From the NCBI RefSeq assembly GCF_030345335.1, contig NZ_JAPVRC010000010.1, positions 1 through 64,000 on the forward strand: a DNA stretch of 64,000 nt. Reading direction: 5' to 3'. Every line of letters begins with the position of its first letter. The first letter of the stretch is position 1. This document shows positions 42,331-49,925 of this stretch, piece after piece. The notes beneath the pieces are model-generated. The model was given only the letters and a program-made list of their open reading frames with translations, had not been told where the DNA came from and did not search any database. Origin of the DNA: Halobacillus campisalis. Its GTDB lineage: Bacteria; Bacillota; Bacilli; Bacillales; Halobacillaceae. The translations under genes and the position numbers were made by a program.

Positions 42331-43413
42331 ATGAGAAGGCGCTTGATCCTGGTCGGGGCAGGCCATGCTCACCTGGAAGTGATGAGGCTTCACAAAAACA
42401 ATCCATTAACAGATATTGAGATGTGTCTCATCAATCCCTCGAATTATCAATATTATTCTGGGATGTTCTCTGGCTACGCAGAAGGGCTGTATACGGAAGA
42501 AGAAACGCGGATCGACCTTACAGAGTTCGCTGAAAGATGCGGTGTCCATTTTATAAAAAAGAAAGCCAGCCGTGTTTTTCCGGAACGAAAGAAGCTCTTC
42601 TGTGAAGGGGGAGCGGTATACCCTTTTGATATCATTAGCTTTGATATAGGTTCCAAAAGCATTCCGTACGAATTTGCCGGGTCGGACGCCAGGTCTGTAA
42701 AGCCGAACTATCAGTTTGTTGAGCAAATGAACTCTCTCCGGGCTACTTCAACGCCTCTTATTGTCGGAGGAGGAGCAGCAGGGTGCGAACTCGCTGTTTC
42801 TATCCAAACGTTCAAAAACAAACATGAAATAGCCGGAAATGTCCGGCTGGTGACCTCATCAAATGTGCTGGCTGATTCCCCGAGAAAAACGTCTAAAAAG
42901 CTCAAATCGATTTTGGAGGAAACAGGGGTTCAGATTTGGGAAAATGAAAAAGTGAAAGATATGTATGATGAGTGTATCGTGACTGAGATGAATAACCGAA
43001 TCCGACACACTGGCGTTCTTTGGCTTGGCGGACCATTAGCCGATCCGATCTTTACCTTGTCGAACATCGATGTCGATACCAGAGGATTCGCTTATGTAAA
43101 GGCCACTCTTCAATTTGAAAAATACAGCTTCATATTCGGCGCAGGAGACTGTGTAACTCTGCGGACATATCCTCATCTAGATAAAAGCGGGGTTTATGCT
43201 GTAAGACAGGGACCGGTGCTTTTTGAGAATTTGAAAGCTTACTTGGATGATGAACCTCTTAAGAAGTTTGAACCTCAGAAAAAGGCTATGTATATTCTCT
43301 CGGCTGGTAAGAAAAAAGGATTGTTAATGTATGGAGGATTCTCCCATTACAGCGGTAAAGCGTGGAACCTTAAGAATAAAATCGATACAAACTTTATGAA
43401 AAAATATAAATAA
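42331..43413 (+). CDS. FAD-dependent pyridine nucleotide-disulfide oxidoreductase (SelD N-domain-like)
   Basis: A 360-residue flavoprotein: FAD motif RLILVGAGHAHLEVMR at the N-terminus, NPSNYQYYSGMFSGYAEGLY, an NAD(P)-binding TPLIVGGGAAGCELAVSIQ, and IFGAGDCVTL in the second FAD region. This set, notably GAGHAHLEV and YYSGMFSGY, is that of the oxidoreductases sometimes fused to selenophosphate synthetase (SelD). Here it is stand-alone. It lacks a redox CxxxxC pair, so it probably oxidises NAD(P)H directly, like type II NADH dehydrogenases. The start is weak; ATG 42331 is preferred over TTG 42313. Confidence 0.8.
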   Translation: MRRRLILVGAGHAHLEVMRLHKNNPLTDIEMCLINPSNYQYYSGMFSGYAEGLYTEEETRIDLTEFAERCGVHFIKKKASRVFPERKKLFCEGGAVYPFDIISFDIGSKSIPYEFAGSDARSVKPNYQFVEQMNSLRATSTPLIVGGGAAGCELAVSIQTFKNKHEIAGNVRLVTSSNVLADSPRKTSKKLKSILEETGVQIWENEKVKDMYDECIVTEMNNRIRHTGVLWLGGPLADPIFTLSNIDVDTRGFAYVKATLQFEKYSFIFGAGDCVTLRTYPHLDKSGVYAVRQGPVLFENLKAYLDDEPLKKFEPQKKAMYILSAGKKKGLLMYGGFSHYSGKAWNLKNKIDTNFMKKYK

Positions 43414-43449
43414 GACGTTCCATTTCTCTCAGGAGAAGGAACGTCTTAT
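43412..43449 (+). terminator. Terminator of the flavoprotein gene
   Basis: AAGACGTTCC (43412-43421) and GGAACGTCTT (43438-43447) form a 10-bp stem followed by ATTTACTTGGTTTT. Confidence 0.75.
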
Positions 43450-43589
43450 TTACTTGGTTTTACTATTGCTCGTTGATAAATCGAATCTGATGAGCTAGGG
43501 AGTGCCAACACTGTATTCTCTTAACCGTCGGTGTTCCCTTAAAAAGGAGTAAATTCTCTGATCTTTCTTTGATATAAAAACCGAGCTAT

Positions 43590-44237
43590 TTATTTAGTAA
43601 GCCAGGAGCGCACTTTGTTCCTGAATAGGAAAGTGATCAAAAAGAGCAAGGCAAAAACGGAAACGGCGCCGATAATCAGTGTGCGGTCACCGCTGGCTAA
43701 GCTTGTTCCTACTAAACTGTAGGCGAGTGTACCAGGAAGCATTCCGATCACAGTAGCAAGAACAAAAGACCGGAGCTTGACTCTGGCGATTCCTGCTCCG
43801 TAGCTGAGAATGTCGAATCCTACAATCGGGATAAGCCGCAGAATTAAAACATAAATAAAGCCGTTTTCACTCATACGTTTGTAAAGTGGTCCTGCCCATT
43901 TCGAATCTTGGAATTTAACCACTGAATCTCCAAAGAAGCGGCCCATGATGTAACCGACAACGGCAGCTCCTGTAGCTCCGATCACGATATAAAGCATGCC
44001 AGGCCATAGTCCATACGCAAAGGCTGCTGCAAGCGATAAGATGGACGTAGGAAAAGCGACAATCGGGCCGATGGTATACAACCCCATGAAAATCAAAGGG
44101 CCGAGAAGACCGAAAGAAAGAATATAAGATCGGATCTCTTGAGGGGACGCATCTACTTGGCTGCGGATAAGCCAAGCGAGGGTGATGAAAGCGATAAGGA
44201 ATAAAACAGCGCGCAGGATCAATTTACTGTTCATCAT
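43590..44237 (-). CDS. TVP38/TMEM64 (VTT-domain) membrane protein
   Basis: About 215 residues with six hydrophobic segments. GPLIFMGLYTIGPIVAFPTSILSLAAAFAYGLWPGMLYI and FIYVLILRLIPIVGFDILSYGAGIARVKLRSF are the VTT/SNARE-associated signatures. The family is related to DedA; DedA members move lipid carriers, but this branch is uncharacterised. The tandem ATG at 44237/44234 overlaps the upstream ABC ATPase gene by 14 bp, so it is translated as the last gene of the ABC operon. Longer upstream starts are unlikely. Confidence 0.85.
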   Translation of the reverse strand: MMNSKLILRAVLFLIAFITLAWLIRSQVDASPQEIRSYILSFGLLGPLIFMGLYTIGPIVAFPTSILSLAAAFAYGLWPGMLYIVIGATGAAVVGYIMGRFFGDSVVKFQDSKWAGPLYKRMSENGFIYVLILRLIPIVGFDILSYGAGIARVKLRSFVLATVIGMLPGTLAYSLVGTSLASGDRTLIIGAVSVFALLFLITFLFRNKVRSWLTK

Positions 44238-45189
44238 TGCACTTCCCATCTGATTGGAAGTGTTGAACTGCGTCCTTAGGAATATACAGTTCAATATGCT
44301 TCGATAAACCATCATCAGGGGTTGGCAGAGTAATTTTTTCGTCAAACTCTTTCACGTAGAGATGAGCGACTCTCTCGCTGAACCGGAACGTTGTTTGCAG
44401 CAGTTCAGCTTCGTACGTAATACAAGGGCCCGACGGTTCAGAGAATTGGATATCTTGTATGTGAACAAACTGCTGATCGTTGAGAAGCATGTGGTGATCG
44501 AAAAATTCCACGATAAAAGGGTTGCGTGGATTTAGTTTGATTTCCTCAGCTGTAGCGAACTGCTGGAAAGTCCCCTCATGGAACACTCCGATTTTATCCC
44601 CCATCAGCATCGCTTCTTCCCGGTCGTGGGTGACAAAAATCGAGGTGATGCCTCGCTTGTCAAGCAGATCCCTCACCCAATACCTCATGTCCTGTCTTAA
44701 GTTAGGATCGAGACTGCTGAAGGGTTCATCCAGCAAAAGAATCTCAGGTTCAATGGCGAGAGCTCTAGCGAGAGCTACTCGCTGCTGCTGGCCGCCGGAT
44801 AATTCTGCGGGGAATTGAGCGGCCGCTTCTGTTAAGTTAATAGCAGCTAACAAGTCTTTAACGGTTGATTCGGTTTTCTTCCCATTCATATGAGCTCCAT
44901 AAGCTATATTTTCTGCGACCGTCATATGAGGGAACAGGAGCGGCTGTTGAAAAACCAGTCCTATATTACGCTGGCGTGCGGACAAACGGGTTACATCTTT
45001 TTCTTCTAATAAAATGGTCCCTTGATCTGGTATTTCCAACCCCGCTAAAATGCGCAGAAGGGTAGTTTTACCACTTCCTGAGGGTCCGACGATGCTCATT
45101 TTTTCTCCTGCTTCTAATTTAAAACTTAAGCTGTTCAGCACCTGGTCTATGCGAAACTTCTTTGAAAGACGTTCGACTTGAATAGTCAT
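44224..45189 (-). CDS. ABC transporter ATP-binding protein
   Basis: A 321-residue ABC ATPase: Walker A VGPSGSGKTTLLR, Q-loop VFQQPLLFPH, signature LSGGQQQRVALARAL, Walker B EILLLDEPFSSLD, H-loop FVTHDREEAM. A C-terminal extension (about 240-321) may be regulatory, as in the CysA/PotA/FbpC importer class. ATG 45189 overlaps the upstream permease stop in ATGA and follows GGAGGATCC. It powers import by the permeases encoded upstream. Confidence 0.92.
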   Translation of the reverse strand: MTIQVERLSKKFRIDQVLNSLSFKLEAGEKMSIVGPSGSGKTTLLRILAGLEIPDQGTILLEEKDVTRLSARQRNIGLVFQQPLLFPHMTVAENIAYGAHMNGKKTESTVKDLLAAINLTEAAAQFPAELSGGQQQRVALARALAIEPEILLLDEPFSSLDPNLRQDMRYWVRDLLDKRGITSIFVTHDREEAMLMGDKIGVFHEGTFQQFATAEEIKLNPRNPFIVEFFDHHMLLNDQQFVHIQDIQFSEPSGPCITYEAELLQTTFRFSERVAHLYVKEFDEKITLPTPDDGLSKHIELYIPKDAVQHFQSDGKCNDEQ

Positions 45190-45986
45190 GTTTGGATCCT
45201 CCATGGTTTTCTTGAATAAGGGAGCAGCTGCAGCAGTCCCTCCACTACGATGTACATAACTAAAGGGAGAATGGCAAACCAAACGGAGAAGGCAGCCATA
45301 ACAGAGGCATTTGCTGTATCCAGGAAGGGAAAGAAAATCATCGGCAGCGTAATGACCTGCCCTCCTCCTATGATGGCGGTAATCGCATATTGGCTTAAAC
45401 TGATGACGATGGTTAGAAATGTAACGCTTCTGATGGACGTCCGCAATAAGGGCATCTCAATCGTCAGAAACTGCTTGATCACGGAAGCTCCGAGCATTTG
45501 GGATTGTTCCATAAGCGGCCTGCCCACCTCACTGTAAGCATGATGAAAAATCTTGATGCTGTAAGGGACGGTGGGAACGAGGTGAATCAATACGACGCCC
45601 ACCCAGGTATCCGCTAAACCGACTCTGATCATAAAGAGGTGAAGGCCCATCGCGACCGCTAACACTGGAATTAGTATCGGTGCTAGCAACAGACTCTCTA
45701 CTATCGTTCTTCCTCGAAAGGAATAGAGGGCTAATGCTTTTCCACTCGTCAGTCCGATGAATAAATTAATGAGCAGAACCATTGCTCCAATGACAAGCGA
45801 CCATATGGTGGCGCTCCAGAGGTTCGGGTCAGAAAACAACAGGCTCCAGCTGTTCAACTGGAACTGAAGCCCTTCACCACGTTGAAATCTCCAAGGAGCT
45901 GTAAAGCTTTGAACAAGGAGAAGGAGCGTTGGAGCAATGAATAATAATCCGGCAGTTAAATAAAAAGGAAGATGGTTTCGTTTCAT
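45186..45986 (-). CDS. ABC transporter permease 2
   Basis: A 266-residue permease with six TM helices and the EAA-like coupling loop MEQSQMLGASVIKQFLTIEMPLLRTSIRS. It forms the channel with the other permease. Its start overlaps the previous stop by one base (TAATG), indicating translational coupling. By gene order and by the binding protein it is closest to the YnjC/thiamine-type importers. Confidence 0.87.
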   Translation of the reverse strand: MKRNHLPFYLTAGLLFIAPTLLLLVQSFTAPWRFQRGEGLQFQLNSWSLLFSDPNLWSATIWSLVIGAMVLLINLFIGLTSGKALALYSFRGRTIVESLLLAPILIPVLAVAMGLHLFMIRVGLADTWVGVVLIHLVPTVPYSIKIFHHAYSEVGRPLMEQSQMLGASVIKQFLTIEMPLLRTSIRSVTFLTIVISLSQYAITAIIGGGQVITLPMIFFPFLDTANASVMAAFSVWFAILPLVMYIVVEGLLQLLPYSRKPWRIQT

Positions 45987-46846
45987 TACAATCTCCCCCT
46001 CATGGCGCGCATACGCTTACGGTTTAAATAGAGATATGCGGCTAATGCGCCCAGCATAATCAAGAAGCTCGTGCCTGTCATGGCGGCGAACGCCAGCGGC
46101 CGATCCTCAAAGCTTCCGCTGTAGAACCATTGATAACTTAAGACAGAAATCATTTCCGGAAAGGTAGTCCCAAGCAGAGCTGGAACTTCATAGGCTGTCA
46201 ACGTAAAGGCGAAAATGATCAAAAATATCTCCAGCAGCACTGGCAGAATTCTCGGCAATTCGACGGTTTTGAATTGGTCCCATCGACTTCCTCCGAGTGT
46301 TTCTACCAGGTCATAATAAGAACGGGGTATGGCGCTGTAGACCGGAAATAACATTAAAATGACGAAAGGGATCTCCTTCCAGATGTACGTAAGAATAATT
46401 CCGATTCCATTCGAATCCCTCGTCCAAATTGGAAATTCATTTGTACTACCTATCCAGCCCAGGGAGACGAGGAGCTGAGAGAACAGACCAGTTTCAGCAA
46501 ACAGCAGTATAATAATATATCCCCAAACGAGATGAGGAAAAACCATAGGCAGCCACACAGACAGCCTGGGTATATTTTTTTCTAAATAGCCTGAGAAGGT
46601 ACGGGTGAGGAGTACACCCGCGACAAGCGACAAAACAGTCGCAATAAAGGCTGTCCGAATACTGAACAGGAATGAGGCTGTGAAACGATCGGACGCAAAT
46701 AGTGTCTCATAATGCTCTCCTGTAAAGCCATCTGTTCCTCTTAAGCTTTCAAGGATAGCCGTCGCTAGACCATAAGAAGGGAGAATAAGAAACAAGAGGG
46801 CGGGCAGAAGGAGGAGCCAAGGGTTATTCCTGAACAATCTCATCAA
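45986..46846 (-). CDS. ABC transporter permease 1
   Basis: A 286-residue permease with six TM helices. The EAA loop reads YDLVETLGGSRWDQFKTVELPRILPVLLEIF. Two ATGs stand in tandem; both lie inside the end of the binding-protein gene (23-bp overlap). It pairs with the permease downstream, as in the split YnjC-like systems. Confidence 0.87.
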   Translation of the reverse strand: MMRLFRNNPWLLLLPALLFLILPSYGLATAILESLRGTDGFTGEHYETLFASDRFTASFLFSIRTAFIATVLSLVAGVLLTRTFSGYLEKNIPRLSVWLPMVFPHLVWGYIIILLFAETGLFSQLLVSLGWIGSTNEFPIWTRDSNGIGIILTYIWKEIPFVILMLFPVYSAIPRSYYDLVETLGGSRWDQFKTVELPRILPVLLEIFLIIFAFTLTAYEVPALLGTTFPEMISVLSYQWFYSGSFEDRPLAFAAMTGTSFLIMLGALAAYLYLNRKRMRAMRGRL

Positions 46847-48059
46847 ACCAATAATCCTCGATCCACTCTACATAGTCTGCTTCTGACTCCGGTAAAAAGC
46901 TCTCTTCCAACTCCTGCTGGTCCAACACACTGTCTCCTCGTTCTACTTTTTCGAATTCTTCACGCATGCTGTCTGGTAATTTCTCATAACTTATTGGCGT
47001 ATTTTCACCCCAGTAGTCCTGCTTCAGCTTTGAAAGCTGAGCCTCGGGTGAAAGCATATAATTGATGGCGGCGAGAGCTCCTTCTTTATTCGTACTATTG
47101 AAAGGAATGGATAAAAAGTGAGTATTTCCTATCGAACCTGGCTCCATAACGAAGGATTTTGTGGAATCAGGGAAGGTACCTTCATCGATAAGTTTTTCAG
47201 CCCTCGCTTCGTTGTACCCCATTGTCATTGACACTTCACCTTCTCCGTATAAGCGGTCAAGCTCTGTCAATGAGTTCGGATAATGATCCCCGGAACGCCA
47301 TAAGTCAGGTTCTATTTCATTTAAATATGTCCACATTCCTTCTGCCTTTTCGTTCACCTCATCGGCTTCGAAAGGCTCACTGTAAATGTCAGATGGCTGT
47401 TCAGTCTGTTCGTATAAAAGATGACGCAAGAAAGCATTGCCAGTGAAATCTTCTGCATTAGGGTAAGTGAACTCCCCTGGATTCTCTGAAATCCATTGCT
47501 TCAGTTCAGCAAAGGAAGAAGGAGGCTGCTTCACTTTTTCACTATCGTAATGAAATACGAACTGAACCTTGCCCCACGGGGCTTCCATTCCGTCAACATC
47601 CGTTCCGAAGTCTGTCGAAAAGGCTGGATCGTCAGTTTGGTAGTATTCGTTGAAGTTCGGCAAAACATCCACAAAAGAGCCGGCAAGCAGGTCATTGTCT
47701 TTAGCCGTTTTGAAATTCTCCCCGTTCAGCCAAATGATATCAATGGTTCCTTCTTGCTTCCCGGCCTGTTGTTCTGTTTGGAGTTTTTGCAGAATTTCTT
47801 CGGTCTCCATAGGAATGCGTTCAAGCTCCACCCCGTACTCATCTTCTAATTGAGGCTGCAGCCATTCATCAATATATTGATTGATCCCTTCATCGCCGCC
47901 CCACATATAAAGGCGCACTTCTGTACCTTCTGATTCAGCTTCAATATCCGCCCACGACTGTGCGGTTATGTCGTCGATAGAAGAAGCTGCTTCTTCCTGA
48001 CTGCATGCACTAATTATGAGAAGTGAAGCTAGGATGATTGGAAAATAAAATGTTTTCAT
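46824..48059 (-). CDS. ABC transporter substrate-binding lipoprotein (YnjB-like)
   Basis: A 411-residue lipoprotein: signal peptide with lipobox IISACS (Cys19), then a type-2 periplasmic-binding fold. EVRLYMWGGDEGINQYIDEWLQPQLEDEYGVELER and AAINYMLSPEAQLSKLKQDYWGENTPISYEKLPDSMREEF resemble E. coli YnjB, part of the YnjBCD importer of uncertain (thiamine-like) substrate. The mature protein is very acidic, as in halophiles. It is the first gene of the five-gene unit. AGGAGA lies 5 nt before the ATG. Confidence 0.82.
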   Translation of the reverse strand: MKTFYFPIILASLLIISACSQEEAASSIDDITAQSWADIEAESEGTEVRLYMWGGDEGINQYIDEWLQPQLEDEYGVELERIPMETEEILQKLQTEQQAGKQEGTIDIIWLNGENFKTAKDNDLLAGSFVDVLPNFNEYYQTDDPAFSTDFGTDVDGMEAPWGKVQFVFHYDSEKVKQPPSSFAELKQWISENPGEFTYPNAEDFTGNAFLRHLLYEQTEQPSDIYSEPFEADEVNEKAEGMWTYLNEIEPDLWRSGDHYPNSLTELDRLYGEGEVSMTMGYNEARAEKLIDEGTFPDSTKSFVMEPGSIGNTHFLSIPFNSTNKEGALAAINYMLSPEAQLSKLKQDYWGENTPISYEKLPDSMREEFEKVERGDSVLDQQELEESFLPESEADYVEWIEDYWFDEIVQE

Positions 48060-48216
48060 GAGAATCTCCTATCCGAAAGGTGGTGGTCTTCGTAATGTAG
48101 CAAAGAAATAATGGTGTGTATGTAACCTATCATACAAATATTTTATGCTCAGGGAAACCATTTAAACTGCATGAATATGTAAAAACGGGGGTAGGTAATA
48201 AGGGGAGGTGGAACAT

Positions 48217-48807
48217 ATGCTGACGCATCAATTCGAACAGCCGAAAGGCCGGGTAGGAAAACTGATCGGCCGTTTCATGGCTTATGAAAATAATGAACTA
48301 AACAAATGGACGCAATCCTTTTTGAATATAGAGAATGGAGATACGGTGCTTGAGGTGGGATTTGGTCCCGGAGAAGGACTCACTACGCTTGCAGAAAATT
48401 ATCCAGCTTCCGATTTAATAGGGATTGATCCTTCGGAAGCTATGGTGGACATGGTGGTGAAAAAGCTGCATGAAAAAAGAGGAGACCAGCAGTTTCTTCT
48501 CATTCATGGGAAGGCAGAAACGATTTCCTCTGTGAGACACACGATTGATAAGGTGTATGCAGTGAATAATGTCACCTTTTGGGATAACCCCGTGCAAAGG
48601 CTGAGTGAAATTCGTCAAAGAATGGTCAAGGGAGGCAAGATCGCTCTTACACTTTGTCCGCATGAAGAGGGAGCGACAGATGATACGACTGAAGTGCTCG
48701 GCGGGCAGTTGACCTCCTTGCTGCAAGATTCGGGGTTTCAGCGAATAGAAGTCTTTATTAAGCCGACAAAACCGAACAATACCGTATGCGCAGTCGCTAT
48801 GAATTAA
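48217..48807 (+). CDS. Class I SAM-dependent methyltransferase
   Basis: A 196-residue methyltransferase: motif I VLEVGFGPGEGLTTLAENYP, acidic GIDPSEAMVDM, motif II VYAVNNVTFWDN and the late LRQRMVKGGKIALTLCP. It resembles ubiquinone/menaquinone-type or small-molecule methyltransferases, but no substrate can be given. ATG 48217 is preferred because the GTG at 48208 lies inside the GGGGAGGTGG ribosome binding site. It is divergent from the ABC operon. Confidence 0.85.
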   Translation: MLTHQFEQPKGRVGKLIGRFMAYENNELNKWTQSFLNIENGDTVLEVGFGPGEGLTTLAENYPASDLIGIDPSEAMVDMVVKKLHEKRGDQQFLLIHGKAETISSVRHTIDKVYAVNNVTFWDNPVQRLSEIRQRMVKGGKIALTLCPHEEGATDDTTEVLGGQLTSLLQDSGFQRIEVFIKPTKPNNTVCAVAMN

Positions 48808-48838
48808 TACATGGCTTATATAATGGTATGGGATGACA

Positions 48839-48960
48839 GTACATGGTGAGACCGGAAGGCGTTAGCCCGAGGAAGCTCACCGTCGCCCATGGAAAGCGGT
48901 TGATTTCCCGGACCTTCAAGCGCTATTTTTGTCTCGGGAATTTCCTGAAACCAGCTTCCA
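48839..48960. repeat. Family I repeat, decayed fragment
   Basis: GGTGAGACCGGAAGGCGTTAGCCCGAGGAAGCTCACC (about 48845-48881) and CCATGGAAAGCGG are the right half of a family I core of the type found at 49685-49728. The outer arms and ends are not recognisable. No gene is seen between 48808 and 49047. Confidence 0.6.
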
Positions 48961-49047
48961 CTCATCACGGTGACGGAACGGTTTCAGTAGGATCTCCTCC
49001 TTAAGTTTAGGATGTGCTAATATAGAATCATCCAGGGAGGGAAGACG

Positions 49048-49302
49048 ATGATCAAAACGTTGACTAAAGAACAAAGAGAATACATGGTGGAACGCATTCA
49101 GACTTATTTTGAGCTGGAGCGAGATGAAGAAATAGGTACGATCGCGTCAGAGCAGCTGCTGCAATTCATGATCCAGGAGCTTGGCCCTTTTATGTATAAC
49201 AAAGGGATAAACGATGCCCGTGAGATGGTAGAACAGAAGGTATTGAACCTTGATGAAGACTTATTATCGCTAGAACGTCCATCAGGTCATTCTTCCCGAT
49301 GA
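49048..49302 (+). CDS. DUF2164 family protein
   Basis: An 84-residue soluble helical protein with the DUF2164 signature LTKEQREYMVERIQTYFELERDEEIGTIASEQLLQFMIQELGPFMYNKGINDA. The function is unknown. GGGAGGGAAG lies just before the ATG. It is a single gene followed by a long repeat. Confidence 0.85.
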   Translation: MIKTLTKEQREYMVERIQTYFELERDEEIGTIASEQLLQFMIQELGPFMYNKGINDAREMVEQKVLNLDEDLLSLERPSGHSSR

Positions 49303-49355
49303 TTTCTCTTAAATGTTTACGATAAAAACGAATTTCCCCTTCAAAAAAAGGAAGG

Positions 49356-49841
49356 GTATTGATAAGTGAGTTATTCAACAATATGGTAGGATACTTGAAG
49401 ACTTGAATTCGAGACATTGGGTGTGTGGATCAAAGCGGCGGGGAATGACTCGCTTTCCGTGGGAGCGCGGTGAGCTTCCTCAGACGTCCCGTCCTGCGGG
49501 ATCTCACCAAGCACTTTCTTCCCACAGGAGTCTCCCCATTCCCCGCCGCCCCTCACTTTATATGCACTTCTCGAATTCGCTGTAAAATGAACCTTCTTTT
49601 AAACTTGGTATAGTTTCGAGCACCTTCCAATCGGATGGTGGCTTTAGAAAACGGTGAGACTCCTGTGGGATGTACATGGTAGGTGAGATCCCGGAAGGCG
49701 TTAGCCTGAGGAAGCTCACCACATGCCCACGGAAAGCGATCCGTTTTCTAAAGCCATCATATCCTTATATAAAAGTCTCGAAACTAAGTATTAAGAATAG
49801 GGTGCTTATTTGATATCAACACGGAACTTTAACATAGCTTA
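49356..49841. repeat. Family I modular repeat, two palindromes, spacer deleted
   Basis: Two modules lie head to tail. Module A (about 49436-49554) has arms GCGGCGGGGAATG and complement; module B (about 49636-49762) has arms ATGGTGGCTTTAGAAAACGG with one G-T wobble in the partner. The spacer of the full element is reduced to GCTGTAAAATGAACCTTCTTTTAAACTTGG. The right end keeps GAATAGGGTGCTTATTTGATATCAACACGGAA and TTTAACATAGCTTA; the left terminal repeat is lost. Confidence 0.85.
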
Positions 49842-49845
49842 AATG

Positions 49846-49893
49846 AAAAAACGCGTGAAATCAGTCTTAGAATACTGATTTCACACGTTTTTT
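49846..49893. terminator. Terminator of cadA
   Basis: AAAAAACGCGTGAAATCAGT (49846-49865) and its near-perfect complement (49874-49893) form a 20-bp stem, one mismatch, with T-runs on both strands. It follows the minus-strand cadA gene. Confidence 0.88.
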
Positions 49894-49925
49894 GTTCAGA
49901 GGTTGTTTTGTCCTGCCTCTTAGTT

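Noticed and set aside
49371-49585. Open frames inside repeats (also 17867-18306)
   Set aside because: They run through palindromic repeats, read in several frames, lack ribosome binding sites and match each other only because the repeats do. Not genes.
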